Shown here piece by piece: positions 27,549-36,096 of a DNA stretch of 64,000 bases (position 1 is the first letter of the stretch; the number at the start of each line of letters is the position of its first letter). A program made the position numbers and the translations under genes. The notes under the pieces were generated by a model that made no database searches, was not told the DNA's origin, and was given only the letters and a program-made list of their open reading frames with translations. Where the stretch lies: the NCBI RefSeq assembly GCF_025506335.1, contig NZ_JANZYO010000003.1:62001-126000 (forward strand), read 5' to 3'. The DNA is from Mumia quercus (GTDB taxonomy: Bacteria; Actinomycetota; Actinomycetes; Propionibacteriales; Nocardioidaceae).

Positions 27549-28031
27549 ATGGGTCACCGTCCGCTCCGCCGGTCGTCAGCCGTCCAGCTCGCCATCCTCG
27601 GCGTCGTCGGGCTGGCTGTCGGACGCGCGGTGCGTCCGTTCCTCGAGTGGCGCGACGCCGTGGTTCCCACGGTGTCCTGGGTCGCTGCCGGCACGATGCT
27701 CTTCCTTGCCGCGATCCTCGGCGTGCTCGCGTGGACGACATTCCAGGCGCTGCACCGGCAGCGTCGGACGATGCACCCGTCGCGGGCGCTGAGGTTGCTC
27801 GCGCTGGCCAAGGCGTCGGCGATCGTGACCGCGCTGATCGCCGGCTACTACGTCGGTTTCGCGCTGTCCTTCGCAGGAGATCTCGAGCTCGCGCTGCCTC
27901 GCGAGCGCGTCGTCCGGTCGGTGGCCGCGGCCGTGGCCGCCCTCCTCGCGATGGCCGCCGCGCTGGCCCTCGAACGCGCCTGCGAGGTGCCCCACGACGA
28001 GGACGATCCGGACGAGGCCGCGAAGGCTTGA
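27549..28031 (+). CDS. DUF3180 family membrane protein
   Basis: A 160-residue protein with about four transmembrane helices (roughly 12-30, 39-62, 82-105 and 122-145) and an acidic C-terminal tail. It matches DUF3180, a family found almost only in actinobacteria and normally located right after folK. The start follows the folK stop by 5 bases. Function unknown. Confidence 0.82.
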   Translation: MGHRPLRRSSAVQLAILGVVGLAVGRAVRPFLEWRDAVVPTVSWVAAGTMLFLAAILGVLAWTTFQALHRQRRTMHPSRALRLLALAKASAIVTALIAGYYVGFALSFAGDLELALPRERVVRSVAAAVAALLAMAAALALERACEVPHDEDDPDEAAKA

Positions 28032-28071
28032 ACGCCTGGTGTCGGTCAGCGGGAACGCGTTCGCCGTAGCG

Positions 28072-28084
28072 TAGGGTTCTCTCC
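28072..28084 (+). promoter_or_regulatory. leaderless-type promoter
   Basis: TAGGGT at 28072-28077 ends 7 bases before ATG 28085. The gap sequence TCTCTCC is pyrimidine-rich, so there is no ribosome site. Confidence 0.6.
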
Positions 28085-28699
28085 ATGTCGAACGATCGCC
28101 GCCGCCAGCGCTCCGTGCGCCTCCTCGTCGCCAGCGCCATGCTGGCGGCTTCTGCAGTCTTCGTCGCCGTCGCAGTCGCCACGGCTTCGCAGGGAGTGCT
28201 CGTAGCGGCGTCGGTGACAGCGGTGGTCGTGGGCGTCGCGGCGGCGCGGGTGATCGCCGACGAGGTGCTCGCCACCCGTCGTGCGTGGTACAAGGACCGC
28301 GCCGAGCAGGCCCAGGCGTACCGCGACATGACGGTCGACCGGACCCGCGAGAACATGGAGTTCATCGAGGCGGTCAACGAGACGCTCTCGATCACCACCC
28401 GTCGCATCACCGAGCTCAACGGGACGCTGCGTCTCGCCGAGGCGCGTGCCGACGAGTCCGACGCGCGGCGCGAGGAGCTGCAGCGCGAGGTCGAGGCGCT
28501 CCGCTCCGAGACCGACGACGAGGACGCACCCAGCACCATGACCCTGTGGGACGGTGCGGACGTGCCCACGATCGTCGACCTGCTCAGCTGGGAGGCCACG
28601 GCGGCCGCGCGGGCGCAGGCGGCCGACGAGGCTGCCGCGGACGCCAAGGACGCCGACTCCGGCGACGACGAGGAGCTCCCCGAGGCGAAGCAGGCCTGA
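28085..28699 (+). CDS. membrane protein with cytosolic coiled coil
   Basis: A 204-residue protein of unknown function. Two adjacent hydrophobic segments (about 12-33 and 37-56) form a hairpin in the membrane. They are followed by a helical region (about 65-145) rich in Arg and Glu with heptad-like spacing, then an acidic Ala/Asp/Glu tail. Nothing catalytic is visible. It follows the folate/DUF3180 operon but has its own leaderless-type promoter. It may correspond to the membrane protein that follows the DUF3180 gene in other actinobacteria; this is from memory. Confidence 0.75.
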   Translation: MSNDRRRQRSVRLLVASAMLAASAVFVAVAVATASQGVLVAASVTAVVVGVAAARVIADEVLATRRAWYKDRAEQAQAYRDMTVDRTRENMEFIEAVNETLSITTRRITELNGTLRLAEARADESDARREELQREVEALRSETDDEDAPSTMTLWDGADVPTIVDLLSWEATAAARAQAADEAAADAKDADSGDDEELPEAKQA

Positions 28700-28705
28700 G
28701 CCCGC

Positions 28706-29848
28706 TCACCCGATGCTGGACGGCTCCGTCGTGCGCACCGACCGGCGCAGTGCCGCGTGGAGCGACTCCGGCGTGAGGACGCCGAGGAAGCGCCGGTCGT
28801 CGTCGAGGACGGCGACCCAGCCGGCGTCGTAGCGCAGCATGACCGACCATGCGTCCTTGAGCGTGGCGGTGCGGTGCAGCGTGGCCTCCATGGGGCGCGC
28901 ACGCAGCGTGTCGGCCGAGGCCAGGTGCTCGGCGCCGATCCAGCCGACGAGACGGTCGGACGCGTCGACGACGATCGCCCAGGGCACGTCGGAGGCGGCG
29001 GCGCGGCGCCGGACCTCGTCGAGCGGCGTGTCCTCGCGGACCACAGGAGCCGTCTCGAGCTCGTCGACGTCGATCGGCGTGACGGCGAGACGTCGCAGAC
29101 CGCGGTCGGCGCCGACGAACTCCGCGACGAAGTCGTCGGCCGGTGCTCCGAGGACCGCGGCAGGGGAGTCGTACTGACGCAGGTCGCCGCCGTTGGCGAG
29201 CACCGCGACGCGGTCACCGAGACGTACGGCCTCGTCGATGTCGTGGGTGACCAGCAGGACGGTCTTGCCGAGCTCCTGCTGCAGGCGGAGGAACTCGTCC
29301 TGGAGCCGCCCGCGGACGATCGGGTCGACCGCGCCGAACGGCTCGTCCATGAGGAGGACCGGCGGGTCGGCGGCGAGCGCCCGGGCCACGCCCACACGCT
29401 GGCGCTGGCCGCCCGAGAGCTGGTGCGGATAGCGGTCGGCGTACGAGGCAGGGTCGAGACCGACCAGGTCGAGCAGCTCATCGGCACGGGCCCGCGCCTT
29501 CTTGCGTTCCCAGTGCAGCAGCGTCGGCACCGTTGCCACGTTCTCGCGGACGCTCTGGTGGGGGAACAGCCCGACCTGCTGGATGACGTAGCCGATCCCG
29601 CGCCGCAACGAGACCGGGTCGGCCTTGAGGATGTCCTGCCCGTCGAGGAGGATGCGGCCCGACGTCGGCTCGATGAGCCGGTTGACCATCTTCAGGGTCG
29701 TGGACTTGCCACAGCCGGAGGGGCCGACGAGAGCGACGAGCGACCCCCGCGGGACTGACAGCGAGAGGTCGCGCACGGCGACGGACCCGTCCTCGTAGCG
29801 CTTGCCCACGCCCTCGAGCACGATCATGGCGTCCTCGGTACGGTGCAT
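28706..29848 (-). CDS. OpuCA/ProV-type ABC transporter ATPase with CBS domains
   Basis: A 380-residue ATPase for a glycine-betaine/choline/proline-type osmoprotectant importer. Walker A GPSGCGKST (about 39-47), the Q-loop GYVIQQVGLFPHQSV, the LSGGQRQRVGVARAL signature and LLMDEPFGAVDP Walker B are intact. Two CBS domains (about 255-370) follow, which in OpuA-type systems sense ionic strength or c-di-AMP. ATG at 29848 is chosen because TAGGCT (29855-29860, minus strand) ends 6 bases upstream, giving a leaderless mRNA. An internal ATG at 29827 with GAGGA upstream is an alternative. The gene is divergent from its permeases. Confidence 0.92.
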   Translation of the reverse strand: MHRTEDAMIVLEGVGKRYEDGSVAVRDLSLSVPRGSLVALVGPSGCGKSTTLKMVNRLIEPTSGRILLDGQDILKADPVSLRRGIGYVIQQVGLFPHQSVRENVATVPTLLHWERKKARARADELLDLVGLDPASYADRYPHQLSGGQRQRVGVARALAADPPVLLMDEPFGAVDPIVRGRLQDEFLRLQQELGKTVLLVTHDIDEAVRLGDRVAVLANGGDLRQYDSPAAVLGAPADDFVAEFVGADRGLRRLAVTPIDVDELETAPVVREDTPLDEVRRRAAASDVPWAIVVDASDRLVGWIGAEHLASADTLRARPMEATLHRTATLKDAWSVMLRYDAGWVAVLDDDRRFLGVLTPESLHAALRRSVRTTEPSSIG

Positions 29849-29869
29849 GTCGTGAGCCTAGCCGCCGGC
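29849..29869. promoter_or_regulatory. minimal divergent promoter of the osmoprotectant transporter
   Basis: The gap is only about 21 bases. On the minus strand TAGGCT (29855-29860) is a leaderless -10 for the ATPase gene. On the plus strand TAGCCG (29859-29864) ends 5 bases before the GTG at 29870 and overlaps the minus-strand hexamer by two bases. Confidence 0.4.
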
Positions 29870-30571
29870 GTGACCCCGTCCCCACTCCTCGCGGCCGACC
29901 CTCCGTGCTACGCGCGCAGCGTGAACGCGTGGATCTGCCCCGAGTACGTGGAGAAGTACGCGCCGGAGCTGGTCGACGCGACGGTGCAGCACGTCTACCT
30001 CACGGTGACCTCGGTCGCGCTCGGACTCGTGCTGGCTGTCGCTCTGGCGCTGTTCGCCCGCAACCGCCCGCGGATGCGTTCGCTGCTGATGGGCAGCACC
30101 ACCATCGTGTACACGATCCCGTCGCTCGCGATGTTCTCGCTCCTCGCCCAGGCAACGGGGCTGAGCCCGACCACGGTGATCGTCGGCCTGGGGCTCTACT
30201 CGCTCGCGATCCTCGTCCGCAACGTCCTGGCCGGGCTCGATGCCGTGCCCGACGAGGTGATCGAGGCAGCGACCGGTCTCGGGTACGGACGGCTGCGGCT
30301 GCTGACGCGAGTCGAGGCGCCCTTGGCGACCCCGATCGTCATGGCCGGCCTGCGCGTCGCGACCGTCTCGACCGTCGCCATGGTGACGCTCGGCACGATC
30401 GTGGCGTACGGAGGGCTCGGCAACATGCTCGCCAACGGGATCGACGACAGCTTCAAGGCGCAGGTCCTCACGACCAGCGTCTTGTGCGTGGTGCTCGCGG
30501 TGCTGCTGGACCTGGTCCTGGTGGCGTTCACCCGGCTCGTGACACCGTGGACGCGGGGGGTGGCCACATGA
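29870..30571 (+). CDS. OpuCB-type osmoprotectant ABC permease
   Basis: A permease of about 233 residues with five to six helices. The VPDEVIEAATGLGYGRLRLL segment is the EAA loop, and STVAMVTLGTIVAYGGLGNMLANGI is typical of ProW/OpuC permeases. The start is uncertain: GTG codons at 29843, 29852, 29870 and 29921 are in frame and none has a ribosome site. The conserved CYARSVNAWIC region argues for one upstream of 29900. The end overlaps the next permease (ATGA). Confidence 0.85.
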   Translation: MTPSPLLAADPPCYARSVNAWICPEYVEKYAPELVDATVQHVYLTVTSVALGLVLAVALALFARNRPRMRSLLMGSTTIVYTIPSLAMFSLLAQATGLSPTTVIVGLGLYSLAILVRNVLAGLDAVPDEVIEAATGLGYGRLRLLTRVEAPLATPIVMAGLRVATVSTVAMVTLGTIVAYGGLGNMLANGIDDSFKAQVLTTSVLCVVLAVLLDLVLVAFTRLVTPWTRGVAT

Positions 30572-31332
30572 ACGAGCTCGGCGAGGCGGTCGCCTTCCTC
30601 CTCGACCCTGCGAGCTGGTCCGGCAACGACGGCCTCGGCAAGCAGCTGGTCGAGCAGGCGCTGCTCACCGTCACCGCGCTGCTCGTCGTCGCCCTCGTGG
30701 GGCTCCCGCTCGGCCTGTGGCTGGGGCACCGGGGGCGCGGCGGCACCTTCGCCATCAACGTCTCCAACGTCGGGCGTGCGATCCCGGTCTTCGCGGTGCT
30801 CGCGCTCTTGTCGCTCGGACCGGTCGGGACCGACGTCCTGGGCCCGTACGGGCGTGCGGGGATGGCCACGCTGATCGCGCTCGTCCTCTTCGGACTTCCG
30901 CCGGTGATCACGAACGCGTACGTGGGTGTCCGCGAGGTGGACCCGGAGGTCGTCGAGGCCGCACGCGGCACGGGGATGAGCGAGTGGCAGGTGTTCGGCA
31001 AGGTGGAGCTGCCCCTCGCTGCGCGCCTGGTCGCCAACGGTGTCCGGCTGGCGGTCGTCCAGCTGTGGGCGACCGCGACGATCGCCGCACTCGTCGCCGG
31101 TCCGGGACTCGGCAACACCATCACGTACGGGTTCAGCAACAACACGTACCGCTACGTCATCGGGGGCGCGATCCTCGTCGCGCTGGGTGCCCTTGTGCTC
31201 GAGGGGATCGCGGCGCTCGTGGAGCGCGCCGTCGACCCGATGCGCCGTGTCAGCGGGAGCGGCCATGATGGTCTGGTCCACACACCGCAGATCGCGTCAC
31301 CGTCGACAGACACCGCGACCACCGGGTCGTGA
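30568..31332 (+). CDS. OpuCD-type osmoprotectant ABC permease
   Basis: A 254-residue permease, paired with the upstream one as a heterodimer. Helices begin near residue 30; the EAA loop is EVDPEVVEAARGTGMSEWQV and AALVAGPGLGNTITYGFSNN is the conserved post-loop stretch. A Ser/Thr-rich hydrophilic tail of about 30 residues is an extra. Starts within the stop of the previous gene. Confidence 0.9.
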   Translation: MNELGEAVAFLLDPASWSGNDGLGKQLVEQALLTVTALLVVALVGLPLGLWLGHRGRGGTFAINVSNVGRAIPVFAVLALLSLGPVGTDVLGPYGRAGMATLIALVLFGLPPVITNAYVGVREVDPEVVEAARGTGMSEWQVFGKVELPLAARLVANGVRLAVVQLWATATIAALVAGPGLGNTITYGFSNNTYRYVIGGAILVALGALVLEGIAALVERAVDPMRRVSGSGHDGLVHTPQIASPSTDTATTGS

Positions 31333-31348
31333 CAACGAAAGGGACTCC

Positions 31349-32308
31349 ATGGACAGCACGACACTGCGCCGCGTCCGCCGCGTAGCAGCCACTCTCGCCT
31401 GCGGGGTCGCGCTGGTCGCGCTGCCCGCCTGTGGCGGCGACGATCCCAACCCGCAGTCGGGTGACCGGGCAAAGGGACCGGTGACCGTGTCCGGCCAGAA
31501 CTTCACCGAGATGCAGATCTTGGCCGAGCTCTACGGCCAGATGCTCGAGGACGAGGGCTACGACGTCACCCAGAAGCTCGTCGACACCCGGGCGGTCTAC
31601 ATGGACCAGCTGTCGAGCAACAAGGTGCAGGTCGTCCCCGAGTATCTCGCCGGGATCGGCGACTACCTCAACACCCAGGCCAACGGCCCCACGGCCAAGC
31701 CGGTGACGAGCAACAACGTCGAGCAGACCCTCGACGCGGTCAACACCCTGGCCGAGAGCGTGGGCGTCACCCTCCTCGAGCCTGCCGCAGCGACCGACCA
31801 GAACGCCTACGCGGTCACCAAGGAGTTCGCCGAGAAGAACGACCTGACCACGCTCTCCGACCTCGGTGCCGCCAAGCTTCCGGTGAAGCTGGCTGCTGCC
31901 CCGGACTGCAAGGACCGGCAGGACTGCGCCAAGGGGCTGCGCGAGGTCTACGGGATCGACATCACCGAGGTCCTCCCGCTCGGCTTCGGCAGCCGTGAGG
32001 GCAAGGACGCCGCGACCGGCGGCGAGGTTCAGCTGGTGCAGGTCGCCACGACCGACGGCGCGTTGGAGGACGATGGGCTCGTGCTCCTCGAGGACGACAA
32101 GGGCCTGCAGCCCGCCCAGAACCTCATCCCTGCGGTGAACTCGCAGTGGCTGGAGGACAACCCGGACGTCTCGACCGCGCTCAACGAGCTCTCGACCGCC
32201 CTCACCACCGAGGACCTTGCCGAGCTCAACGCGAAGGTCGACGTCGATCGGGAGAAGCCGGCCGACGTCGCCAAGGAGTACCTCGAGGACCAGGGCCTGC
32301 TGGGCTGA
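31349..32308 (+). CDS. osmoprotectant-binding lipoprotein (OpuCC/OsmX type)
   Basis: A 319-residue substrate-binding protein of the QAT/OpuAC family. Signal sequence ends in the lipobox LPAC with Cys28. KGPVTVSGQNFTEMQILAEL, followed by an acidic helix and YMDQLSSNKVQVVPEYLAG, matches the glycine betaine/carnitine/choline-binding fold. AAAGGGA precedes the ATG. It is the last gene of the transporter, downstream of both permeases. Confidence 0.9.
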   Translation: MDSTTLRRVRRVAATLACGVALVALPACGGDDPNPQSGDRAKGPVTVSGQNFTEMQILAELYGQMLEDEGYDVTQKLVDTRAVYMDQLSSNKVQVVPEYLAGIGDYLNTQANGPTAKPVTSNNVEQTLDAVNTLAESVGVTLLEPAAATDQNAYAVTKEFAEKNDLTTLSDLGAAKLPVKLAAAPDCKDRQDCAKGLREVYGIDITEVLPLGFGSREGKDAATGGEVQLVQVATTDGALEDDGLVLLEDDKGLQPAQNLIPAVNSQWLEDNPDVSTALNELSTALTTEDLAELNAKVDVDREKPADVAKEYLEDQGLLG

Positions 32309-32317
32309 CGGGACGGA

Positions 32318-33103
32318 TCAGTCCTGCTCGTCCAGGCGGACGAGCTGGCACGGTCCGCCCAGGTAGATGCCGCCGTCGATGTCGAGGGCGAGCCCGTCCG
32401 CGTAGAGCACGGGCTCGTCCTCGGGCGTCACCGAGCCGCCGCGGATGAGCGCGCCGATCGTGTGGCCGTGCACGATGCGACGGCCGCCGAGGGTGTCGAG
32501 CATGCGCGTCGCCGTCTCGACACCGTCCTCGCGCGCGAAGGCGTAGCGCGAGGTCAGGCGACGCCACATCTCCCACCACGTCGTCAGGTCGGGCATCTGA
32601 AGCTCGGCCCGCACCGCGTCGTTGATGTCGTCGACCTGCTCGCCCCACAGCAGGTAGGCGCTGGTGTCGGAGTGGAGCAGGAGGTGGTCCGCGTCGCTGC
32701 CGACCGCCGGAAGCGACGTCAGCCAGTCGAGGTGGCGCTGCTCCAGCCGCTCGAGGTCGCGGACGACGCCGCCGTTGCCGATCCAGTTCACCTCGAAGCT
32801 GTAGCGGGAGTCGCTCGGCACCGGCGTCGGTCCGTACCGCTGCATGCCGAGCATGAGGATCTCGTGGTTCCCGAGCAAGGCGGAGACCTGACCGCCGGAT
32901 CGCGGAGCCTCTTCTTGGAGCTGCATCGCCAGCTCGATCACGCCGATTCCGTCGGGGCCCCGGTCGACGTAGTCGCCGAGGAACCACAGCCGCGCCTCAC
33001 CGCCGGCCCAGTGCCCGTCGTCGAGGAGACCGGCGGCCGTCAGCGTCGCCTCCAGCTCCTTGCGGTGTCCATGGATGTCGCTTACGGCCCACACGCTTTC
33101 CAC
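32318..33103 (-). CDS. PPP-family metallophosphoesterase
   Basis: A 261-residue phosphatase with the full set of PPP metal ligands: VSDIHGH (7-13), FLGDYVDRGPDG (about 45-56), LLGNHEILML (about 79-88) and IVHGHTIGAL near residue 213. It could be a Ser/Thr protein phosphatase or a diadenosine-tetraphosphatase-like enzyme. GTG at 33103 with TAAGGT (33110-33115, minus strand) ending 6 bases upstream indicates leaderless translation. It is convergent with the transporter operon. Confidence 0.85.
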   Translation of the reverse strand: MESVWAVSDIHGHRKELEATLTAAGLLDDGHWAGGEARLWFLGDYVDRGPDGIGVIELAMQLQEEAPRSGGQVSALLGNHEILMLGMQRYGPTPVPSDSRYSFEVNWIGNGGVVRDLERLEQRHLDWLTSLPAVGSDADHLLLHSDTSAYLLWGEQVDDINDAVRAELQMPDLTTWWEMWRRLTSRYAFAREDGVETATRMLDTLGGRRIVHGHTIGALIRGGSVTPEDEPVLYADGLALDIDGGIYLGGPCQLVRLDEQD

Positions 33104-33115
33104 CCCCCGACCTTA
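33104..33115 (-). promoter_or_regulatory. leaderless-type promoter of the phosphatase gene
   Basis: Reading the minus strand, TAAGGT (33115-33110) is followed by 6 bases and then the GTG start at 33103. Confidence 0.5.
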
Positions 33116-33198
33116 GGGGGATCCGTGCCGGGCGGCCCGCCGAACACGCAGGCGACGGCCGAGATGGCGGGGGCGGAGCGCCGTCCACAGGCAACAAC

Positions 33199-33237
33199 GT
33201 GCGGGTTTGGTGCCGGATATGAGCACTGAACCCGCAC
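33199..33237 (-). terminator. terminator hairpin downstream of nuoD-like gene
   Basis: GTGCGGGTT (33199-33207) pairs with AACCCGCAC (33229-33237). Two TG/TG wobble pairs and GTGC/GCAC (33210-33213 with 33223-33226) extend it to about 15 bp with a 9-base loop. It sits 25 bases after the stop of the minus-strand gene at 33262. Confidence 0.65.
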
Positions 33238-33261
33238 CGAGCACCGCCACGGATGCCACAC

Positions 33262-34488
33262 TCACTTGTCGATGTCGCCGACGACGAAGAACATCGAGCC
33301 GAGGATCGAGATGAGGTCCGCCACGACGCATCCGCGGACGACCTCGGGCAGGACCGCGATGTTGTTGAACGAGGCCGAGCGCAGCTTGAGCCGCCACGGC
33401 GTCTTCTCTCCGCGCGACACGAGGTAGTAGCCGTTGATGCCGAGCGGGTTCTCGGTCCAGGCGTACGTCGACCCCTCGGGCGCTTTGAGGATCTTGGGCA
33501 GCTTGACGTTGACGGGCCCGACCGGCAGGTCGTGCATCCGCGCGACGCACGCGTCGGCGAGGTCGAGCGAGACCCGCACCTGCTCGAGCAGGCACGCGAA
33601 CCGCGCGTAGCTGTCGCCCTCGGTCCGCGTCACGACGCGCAGGTGCTTGTCGGCGGCCAGCTCGGCGTACGCGAGGTACGGCTCGTCCCGGCGCAGGTCG
33701 AAGTCGACGCCCGAGGCACGGGCGATGGGCCCCGACACCCCGTACGCGTGGACCAGCTCCGGGCTCAGCACACCCACACCCTTGGTCCGGGCGGCGAAGA
33801 TCTCGTTGTCGAGGAGCATGTCCTCGATCTGGCCGAGCCGCCCGCGTACGGCGCCGACGGCGGAGGTGACCCGCCCGAGCCATCCGGCGGGGAGATCCTC
33901 CTTGAGGCCGCCCACACGGTTGAACATGTAGTGCATCCGGCCGCCGGAGACCTCCTCCATGACCTCCTGGATCGTCTCGCGCTCGCGGGTGGCGTAGAAC
34001 AGCGGCGTGATCGCGCCGAGCTCCAGCGGATAGGAGCCGAGGAACAGCAGGTGGTTGAGGACGCGGTTGAGCTCGGCCAGCAGCGTACGGGCCCAGGTGG
34101 CGCGCTCGGGCACCTCCAGTCCGAGCATCCGCTCGACAGCGAGCACGACACCGAGCTCGGAGGAGAACGCGGACAACCAGTCGTGCCGGTTCGCAAGGAC
34201 GATGATCTGGCGGTAGTCGCGGACCTCGAAGAGCTTCTCGACGCCGCGGTGCATGTAGCCGACGATCGGCTCGCACCCGACGATCCGTTCTCCGTCCAGG
34301 GTCAGGCGCAGACGGAGCACGCCGTGGGTCGCCGGGTGCTGCGGGCCGACGTTGAGCACCATGTCGGTGGTGTCGAGGTCGACGCCACCGCCACGCTCGT
34401 GCCCGAACCCGGCAGCCCCCGCGCCGACACCGACGGTGAGCCGGGTCGGGGTGCTGGGCTGGTCGCCTCCGGCCTCGCTCGCGGACAT
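33262..34488 (-). CDS. nuoD2: stand-alone NADH-quinone oxidoreductase subunit D paralogue
   Basis: A 408-residue 49-kDa-type complex I subunit. [57 protein letters not shown] and the C-terminal [18 protein letters not shown] cover the NuoD fold at normal length. It lacks the CxxC pairs of hydrogenase large subunits. No other nuo gene is present, so it is a stray NuoD such as occurs in several actinobacteria. It may replace or regulate the main NuoD or work with another membrane complex. ATG 34488 has TAGGCT ending 7 bases upstream (leaderless). See the MidA-like gene at 39418-40335. Confidence 0.9.
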   Translation of the reverse strand: MSASEAGGDQPSTPTRLTVGVGAGAAGFGHERGGGVDLDTTDMVLNVGPQHPATHGVLRLRLTLDGERIVGCEPIVGYMHRGVEKLFEVRDYRQIIVLANRHDWLSAFSSELGVVLAVERMLGLEVPERATWARTLLAELNRVLNHLLFLGSYPLELGAITPLFYATRERETIQEVMEEVSGGRMHYMFNRVGGLKEDLPAGWLGRVTSAVGAVRGRLGQIEDMLLDNEIFAARTKGVGVLSPELVHAYGVSGPIARASGVDFDLRRDEPYLAYAELAADKHLRVVTRTEGDSYARFACLLEQVRVSLDLADACVARMHDLPVGPVNVKLPKILKAPEGSTYAWTENPLGINGYYLVSRGEKTPWRLKLRSASFNNIAVLPEVVRGCVVADLISILGSMFFVVGDIDK

Positions 34489-34501
34489 GCCGATCAGCCT
34501 A
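34489..34501 (-). promoter_or_regulatory. leaderless-type promoter of nuoD2
   Basis: On the minus strand TAGGCT (34501-34496) is followed by 7 bases and the ATG at 34488, with no ribosome site. Confidence 0.6.
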
Positions 34502-34603
34502 GCGGCGTACCGCCCGCCAGCGAGGCCGCCTGGGCTGACCCATGGGGTGACACAATGACGACGCGGTCGGGGGACGCGCAACCTACACCTGTCTGGAGGG
34601 TCT

Positions 34604-36046
34604 GTGCTGTCTCTTGTCTCCACGTCGTCTCGGCGCCTGCTCGCGCTGCTGACGTCTGCGCTTCTCGCCCTCGGCGTCCTCGTCGCGGCCCCGCCGGCGA
34701 ACGCCGCGACGACCCTGACGTACAACGGCTGGAGCGAGATCTTCTCCGACGGCGACCTGTGGATCTCCTTCACCGTGGGCGGTGACGAGGCATCGGGGAC
34801 CATGACCGCCTCCGTGGCCGGCAAGACGGTCGCTCTCGAGGCCGTCGCCGGCTCCAAGCCTCAGCAGTACGCGGGGAGCCTGCGTGGTCCCTTTCCCACG
34901 GGGACCCTCACGGTGACGGGGAAGCTCGTCGCGGGCGGAACCACCGTGACCGGCACAGGGCGGGTCGCGGTCCTCCCGGCACGTCGCTACGCCGCCGTCG
35001 GCTCGTCGCTGACCTGGGGTGCAGACCCGCTCCGCGCGGCCGTGGTCGCCGAAGGAGGGACCGTCACGCCGTCGGCCGGTGCGGTGGTCGATCCCAGTGA
35101 TCCGGCCAAGGTGCGATACCCGCTCACCGATCTTGTGAAGGGGGTCGGCCACGTCCAGACGGGAGGCACGGTCCGGTACGCCAGCCCGCGCCGGGACGTC
35201 ACGCTCTCCGACGTGAGCTGGATCCGGAGCGGAGACGGTGGCTCGCTGCGCGCCGACGCAACCTATCGGCACCCAGGACAGCCCGCCCGGACCGAGCGCG
35301 GCGTCGTGATCGCCACCGCCCCTGTCATCTACGGCGGCGGTGACCACCTCTCCTTCTTCAGCTCGGTCGAGCTCGCGGCCACCTCTGCAGGGTCTCGGGT
35401 GCTCGGGGTTCCGGCGAAGGCGGCGCTGGGGACCGCCCGCTGGCAGGTCACCCTGGCGGAGCAGCCGCAGGCCGTGGGTGGCCGGCTGACCCTCAGCCCG
35501 GCACGCACGACGTACGGGAGGCAGTCGCGCGTGACGGTGGCGATGACCCGCGGAGGGACGTACGCCGGGGGCAGCGTGACCTTCCGTGCGGGTTCGCGCG
35601 CGCTCGGCACGGTCCGCCTGTCTCGCGGCGGGGCGGCGGTGACCGTCCCGGCCGGCCTCGCCGTGGGCACCCACGCGATCACGGCGTCGTACAAGGCGGA
35701 CTACTCGCCCACCACCGCCGCGGCGCGGGCGAGCCTGCGGATCACCAAGGCGAGCACGGTCACGAAGGCGCGCCTGGCGAAGAAGACGGTGACGCGCACG
35801 CAGCGGGCGAAGCTGACCGCCACGGTGACGCCCCGAGGCACGTCGCTGCGCCCGACCGGACGCGTGACCGTCTTCGACGGGAAGAAGCGTCTCGTGAACG
35901 CGACGCTGACGGTGAGCAAGCGTGGCCGGGTGACGGTGCGCCTGCCGAAGCTGAAGAAGCGCGGTAAGCACGTGATCCGGGTGGTGTACGCCGGCTCGTC
36001 GTCGTACGGCGGGTCGCGCGCGAAGGTGGTCCTGCGGGTCCGCTGA
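34604..36046 (+). CDS. secreted protein with tandem Ig-like domains
   Basis: A 480-residue exported protein. A signal peptide (about 1-34, cleavage after ANA) is followed by about 250 residues rich in beta strands with no recognised family, then two bacterial Ig-like (Big_3-type) repeats, about 290-380 and 382-480. These have GRxTVxDGxK and HxIxxxYxGSSxYxxS patterns. No LPXTG or membrane anchor is present, so it is either released or bound non-covalently to the wall. GTG start has GGAGGG at good spacing. The C terminus is strongly basic (many Lys/Arg), which could bind anionic wall polymers. Confidence 0.8.
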   Translation: MLSLVSTSSRRLLALLTSALLALGVLVAAPPANAATTLTYNGWSEIFSDGDLWISFTVGGDEASGTMTASVAGKTVALEAVAGSKPQQYAGSLRGPFPTGTLTVTGKLVAGGTTVTGTGRVAVLPARRYAAVGSSLTWGADPLRAAVVAEGGTVTPSAGAVVDPSDPAKVRYPLTDLVKGVGHVQTGGTVRYASPRRDVTLSDVSWIRSGDGGSLRADATYRHPGQPARTERGVVIATAPVIYGGGDHLSFFSSVELAATSAGSRVLGVPAKAALGTARWQVTLAEQPQAVGGRLTLSPARTTYGRQSRVTVAMTRGGTYAGGSVTFRAGSRALGTVRLSRGGAAVTVPAGLAVGTHAITASYKADYSPTTAAARASLRITKASTVTKARLAKKTVTRTQRAKLTATVTPRGTSLRPTGRVTVFDGKKRLVNATLTVSKRGRVTVRLPKLKKRGKHVIRVVYAGSSSYGGSRAKVVLRVR

Positions 36047-36053
36047 CCGACTG

Positions 36054-36086
36054 CGCCCGCGTCCACCACGACGGTGGACGCGGGCG
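36054..36086. terminator. bidirectional terminator
   Basis: A perfect 14-bp stem (36054-36067 with 36073-36086) and a 5-base loop lie in the 50-base gap between convergent genes. It is the strongest hairpin in the window. Confidence 0.85.
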
Positions 36087-36096
36087 CCGCGCTGTG

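Noticed and set aside
28696-28708. Facing stop codons TGAGC/GCTCA as a fourth hairpin terminator
   Set aside because: The loop would be only two bases and the stem four to five; too small to form a stable hairpin.
33262-34488. NuoD-like protein as a hydrogenase large subunit
   Set aside because: There are no N- or C-terminal CxxC nickel-binding pairs; the [10 protein letters not shown] and HRGVEK motifs are those of complex I subunit D.
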